This document shows positions 60,962 to 64,000 of a stretch of 64,000 nucleotides of DNA, piece after piece; position 1 is the stretch's first letter, and each line of letters opens with the position of its first letter. Source of the DNA: Deinococcus ruber (GTDB taxonomy: Bacteria; Deinococcota; Deinococci; Deinococcales; Deinococcaceae); assembly GCF_014648095.1 (NCBI RefSeq), contig NZ_BMQL01000006.1, positions 127,464 to 191,463 of the forward strand, read 5' to 3'. The translations under genes were made by a program, and so were the position numbers. The notes below the pieces were generated by a model. It had not been told where the DNA came from. It worked only from the letters and a program-made list of their open reading frames with translations, and ran no database searches.

Positions 60962-62209
60962 ATGGAACTCTACACGACCGGGTATCTGGATAACGGCCTC
61001 GGCTTCCTGATCGCCCCGCGCCCGGGTGCTCACCTCGTTCATCTCGCCGCCTACCTCGATCACGGCGTCAAAGACGAGGGAGCGCATGAAAACGGCATCA
61101 GCCACCTGCTCGAACACGTGCTGTTCAATCCCAACAATCTGGCGGGCCCGCAGGGCAAACAGTGGGAAGCGCTCGCCCGGAACGGTGCCCGGATGGAGGC
61201 CTGGACCGGCAAGGAACATACCCGGCTGGGGCTGTCCTGCCTGCCCCGCGACCTCCCCAAAGTGATGGCCTTCGTCGCCGATCTGCTGCGAAACCCCAAG
61301 GTGACGAAGCAGGCGCTGGAACACGAACGCAAGATCGTGCTGGACGAGATTCACCGCAAACGGAATCGGCCCGAATTCCTGTGGACACTGGTCGAGGAAG
61401 CGCTGTATGCCCCGCCTTACGGCATGTCGATCCTGGGCACGCCGGACATCGTTTCCCAGCTCAACCTCAAGCAGATGCGGCAACGGGCGCTCGATGCCTG
61501 CCTGCCGGAACGAACCCGCCTCGTCATCGCTGGCCGGATCGACAGTTCCGCCGTCCGGATGATCGAGGAACACTTCGAAGACTGGTCAGGGGCCGCGGTG
61601 ACGAGCGAGTTCATGCCGGTCGAGATCGTGCCCCGCCTGATCGGGGTACCCAGCCAGAGCGAGCGCGTAACGCTGTACCTGTCGTTTCCGGGGCCAGCGC
61701 TGGGCGACGCCGATCGCCCTGCCACCGAGGTCTTTACCGCGCTGCTGGGAGGTGGGCTGCGCTCGCGGGTGTTCCAGCGCCTGCGGGAGGAGCGCAATCT
61801 GGCCTACGCCGCGCAGGGCGGCAGCGCCCACTGGCGGCGCAGCGGCTACCTGTTTCTGGCCCTCGATCTGGCCCGCCAGCGGGTGCCGGAAGCCTACGCG
61901 TGTCTGCTGGAACTGCTGGCCGAGTTGCAGACCAATCCGCCGGGCGAACTGGAAACCGACGAGACGCGGGAGAGCTTCGCGCTGCGGGCACTGCAGGAGT
62001 CTGAAGGCCCTGGCCTGGCGACCAAACTCGCTCAGCACTGGCTGAACGACGAGGTGTACTTTCCGACCCGTGCCGCGCAGATGTACCGCCGGGTCAGGGC
62101 GGCCGATGTGCAGGCCGCTGCCAGTTATCTCAACGCGCAGCAGATGGGCATGGTCGGCATCGGCATGAGTGATACGGAACTCGCGAACCTGTTGGAGGTG
62201 GCCCTATGA
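60962..62209 (+). CDS. M16-family zinc peptidase (candidate leader peptidase)
   Basis: A 415-residue M16 peptidase. The inverted zinc motif is HLLEH (His48, Glu51, His52), and the third ligand is Glu129 in HERKIVLDEI, 77 residues after His52, the usual distance. The C-terminal half has the second M16 domain. Single-chain M16 enzymes process peptides, among them leader sequences of RiPPs such as PqqF-like proteins. GGGAGG precedes ATG 60962 by eight bases. It overlaps the following regulator gene by 4 bases. Confidence 0.9.
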   Translation: MELYTTGYLDNGLGFLIAPRPGAHLVHLAAYLDHGVKDEGAHENGISHLLEHVLFNPNNLAGPQGKQWEALARNGARMEAWTGKEHTRLGLSCLPRDLPKVMAFVADLLRNPKVTKQALEHERKIVLDEIHRKRNRPEFLWTLVEEALYAPPYGMSILGTPDIVSQLNLKQMRQRALDACLPERTRLVIAGRIDSSAVRMIEEHFEDWSGAAVTSEFMPVEIVPRLIGVPSQSERVTLYLSFPGPALGDADRPATEVFTALLGGGLRSRVFQRLREERNLAYAAQGGSAHWRRSGYLFLALDLARQRVPEAYACLLELLAELQTNPPGELETDETRESFALRALQESEGPGLATKLAQHWLNDEVYFPTRAAQMYRRVRAADVQAAASYLNAQQMGMVGIGMSDTELANLLEVAL

Positions 62210-62691
62210 CCGTCAGCCCCGAACTGCCGATGCCCGGTCTTCAGATGGAAGAAAGCCTCTGGAGAACATTCACCTCGCTCCTGGATGGCCCCAGCACCGC
62301 CCGCGCGGTCGCCACCCGCCTGGGCCGCCCAGTCGCCGCCGTTATCCGCAATCTCAACCACCTTCAGGAACACGGGCTGGTGTGCGAGATGGGAACCGAC
62401 CGGGTGGGCCACCACATCGAACGCATCTACCGTCTGCCAGAAGGCGCGGTCCGCGTGCGCGACGAGCGGGCGCTGAGTCTGGCGTTTCACGAGACCGAGC
62501 GCGGCCTGACCCTGGCGGCCTTCAATGGCCTGCCGACCAACGCGGGCATGGTGAGTATCTGCGTTCCCAGAGCGCGGGCCGCCGACGTGATGCAGCGCCT
62601 CCAGCAGCTCCGAGAAGACATCGAGAACATGCAGCAGGAGGGCGGCGACGTGAAGGTGACGTTCTTTCTTGCGGGCTGGACGGAGGATTAA
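62206..62691 (+). CDS. Winged-helix transcriptional regulator (ArsR/MarR-like)
   Basis: A 161-residue protein. Residues 17-70 are a winged helix: LWRTFTSLLDGPSTARAVATRLGRP, AAVIRNLNHLQEHGLV, then a wing with IERIYRLP. The C-terminal part is helical, with MQRLQQLREDIENMQQ as a dimerising coiled coil. It is translated together with the peptidase (ATGA) and abuts the exporter gene. It probably senses the peptide or its precursor and controls this cluster. Confidence 0.8.
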   Translation: MTVSPELPMPGLQMEESLWRTFTSLLDGPSTARAVATRLGRPVAAVIRNLNHLQEHGLVCEMGTDRVGHHIERIYRLPEGAVRVRDERALSLAFHETERGLTLAAFNGLPTNAGMVSICVPRARAADVMQRLQQLREDIENMQQEGGDVKVTFFLAGWTED

Positions 62692-63939
62692 ATGACTGCC
62701 GAAGCTGCTGTTCACCCCCTGCGCCATTCGGTCTTCCGGGCGGTGCTGCTCACACGGATGTTTTCAGCCCTGACGGGCGGGTTTTACAATGTTCCGATCA
62801 TGTGGTGGGTGCTGGAACGCACCGGGTCGGGCGCCCTGATCGCCTCGGTGGGACTGGTCAGTGCCCTGGCAGGGCTGGTAGCGGCCCCGATCGGCGGCGT
62901 GGTGGCCGACCGGGGCCGCAAGCGCCTGCTGATTCAGGCCACCTACATCGTAGACGCCCTGCTGCTGCTGACGATGGCCCTGCTGGTGCTCACCGGACAC
63001 ATGCAGATCGCGTTCGTGTTCCCGCTGCTCGCCGTCACCAGCTTTGTGGCAGCTCTGCGCGGGCCAGCGTCTGCCGTCCTGGTTCCGCTCATTCTTCCCA
63101 GGGCGGTGTATCAGCAGGGAAACGCACTGATGAGTCTGACGGGCAGCCTGGCGAGTCTGGGCGGGTACGCGCTGGCAGGCACCGCCACCGGTTTCGTGGG
63201 TGTACACGGGGCCATGCTGATCGGGGCCGCGCTGCTGCTGGGAGCCATCATCACCCTGATGTTCGTCCCGGAACCCAGAATCACACCGGCAGCGTCCAGT
63301 ACGCCCGAAGCAGCGGCCCCCAGCGGCCCCGGTTTCTTCGAGGGGCTGAAGGTGGTGATCGCCAATCCGCTGGTACTGTGTACCTTCGGCGTCACCATCC
63401 TGCTCAATCTGGTGCTCATTCCGCTGGAAGTGACACTGGCACCCTTTGCACGCAGCCTGGGGGCGGGTGCACGCGAGTTCGGATGGCTGAGCGCCAGCAT
63501 CTCGGTCGGGCAGGTCATCGGTATGATCGTGCTCAGCTCATACCAGATTCCGCGCCCGTGGCTCGCCCTGGTCAGCGGAACCTTCGGCATCGCGGTGTCG
63601 ATTGCCGCCCTCAGCATCACGTCCTCGCTCGGTCAGGCGCTCGGCCTGCTGGCCATCGCGGGCTTCAGTGCCGCCGTGATGAATGTGCAGCTCAGCGTCG
63701 TGTCACAGCTTCATATTCCGCCCGCCGTGATGGGAAGGGCCTACGGCGTCATGGCGTCGCTGTCGAGCGCCATCCAGCCCATCGGCTACGCTGGAGCTGC
63801 CCTGCTGCTGTCGTGGCTGCCACTGCACACCATTTTTGCAATCATCGGCGGCCTTCTGTTTCTGGCCGCGAGTGCCTGGCTGCATCCGACGCTGCGCCTG
63901 GGATTCAGCAAACCAATGGCCGCCGCCGCAACCGACTGA
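62692..63939 (+). CDS. MFS-type exporter of the RiPP cluster
   Basis: A 415-residue major facilitator with about 12 membrane segments. The conserved loop 2-3 motif is GGVVADRGRKRLL, and a central cytoplasmic loop lies near residues 195-215. It starts directly after the regulator stop. Its position suggests export of the mature peptide or self-protection. No terminator is seen in the last 60 bases of the window. Confidence 0.88.
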   Translation: MTAEAAVHPLRHSVFRAVLLTRMFSALTGGFYNVPIMWWVLERTGSGALIASVGLVSALAGLVAAPIGGVVADRGRKRLLIQATYIVDALLLLTMALLVLTGHMQIAFVFPLLAVTSFVAALRGPASAVLVPLILPRAVYQQGNALMSLTGSLASLGGYALAGTATGFVGVHGAMLIGAALLLGAIITLMFVPEPRITPAASSTPEAAAPSGPGFFEGLKVVIANPLVLCTFGVTILLNLVLIPLEVTLAPFARSLGAGAREFGWLSASISVGQVIGMIVLSSYQIPRPWLALVSGTFGIAVSIAALSITSSLGQALGLLAIAGFSAAVMNVQLSVVSQLHIPPAVMGRAYGVMASLSSAIQPIGYAGAALLLSWLPLHTIFAIIGGLLFLAASAWLHPTLRLGFSKPMAAAATD

Positions 63940-64000
63940 CCTGAGTAGAGGACAGTTTGGTGCGGGATAAAAGGCTAGAGCAGCTCTGGGATGGTGTTTC

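Overview
The window looks like chromosomal DNA of a Deinococcus or close relative (Deinococcota). It is GC-rich with densely packed genes that often share a 4-bp ATGA/GTGA/TTGA overlap. Several genes carry a TANNNT -10 element only 5-7 bases before the start codon, the leaderless pattern common in that phylum. The lineage is inferred from gene content and signals; there is no rRNA gene here. I saw no tRNA, rRNA, CRISPR array or intact insertion sequence.

Layout. 0-5.7 kb is a mixed set: an AbiEii-like nucleotidyltransferase, a DinB-fold protein, a GNAT protein, a leaderless small ORF coupled to a beta-propeller lactonase, and a cation/proton antiporter. From 5.8 to 32.2 kb all recognised genes lie on the plus strand. 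They begin with an output-less HAMP sensor and a NarL-type two-component pair. An enzyme cassette follows (DJ-1/PfpI, benzoylformate-decarboxylase-like TPP enzyme, NTF2-like, MBL-NTF2 fusion, GMC oxidoreductase, second PfpI, VOC). It runs directly into a partner-switching module (AGE-family protein, STAS, GlgX, STAS, RsbW-REC-PP2C fusion) whose gene order resembles the icfG cluster I recall from Synechocystis. Then come two divergent ParA/MinD-like ATPases, a small winged-helix protein, two more output-less HAMP sensors, a transporter-like protein with a long proline-rich insert, and a SET-domain methyltransferase. Five of these are translationally coupled. I regard 16.8-30.9 kb as a probable metabolic signalling system that is not well described.

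32.4-48.3 kb holds a decayed histidine kinase, a polysaccharide deacetylase, a DUF2156 acyltransferase, two paralogous Ig/DNRLRE-type lipoproteins around a large SARP/BTAD-AAA regulator, a methyltransferase, a TetR regulator with twin operators and its divergently-spaced oxidoreductase target, a DppA peptidase and a PAS-GGDEF-GAF-HD-GYP protein. 48.5-55.0 kb carries two more very large SARP/LAL-like regulators.

55.0-63.9 kb is a RiPP (modified peptide) biosynthetic cluster. A minus-strand operon (LLM flavin oxidoreductase, SPASM radical SAM enzyme, small exported peptide) diverges from a plus-strand operon with two short precursor-like peptides, a split LanB-type dehydratase, an M16 peptidase, a winged-helix regulator and an MFS exporter. 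The precursors each have one cysteine near the C-terminus. A strong hairpin lies between precursors and enzymes, and a 17-bp tandem duplication sits exactly at the start codon of the LLM gene.
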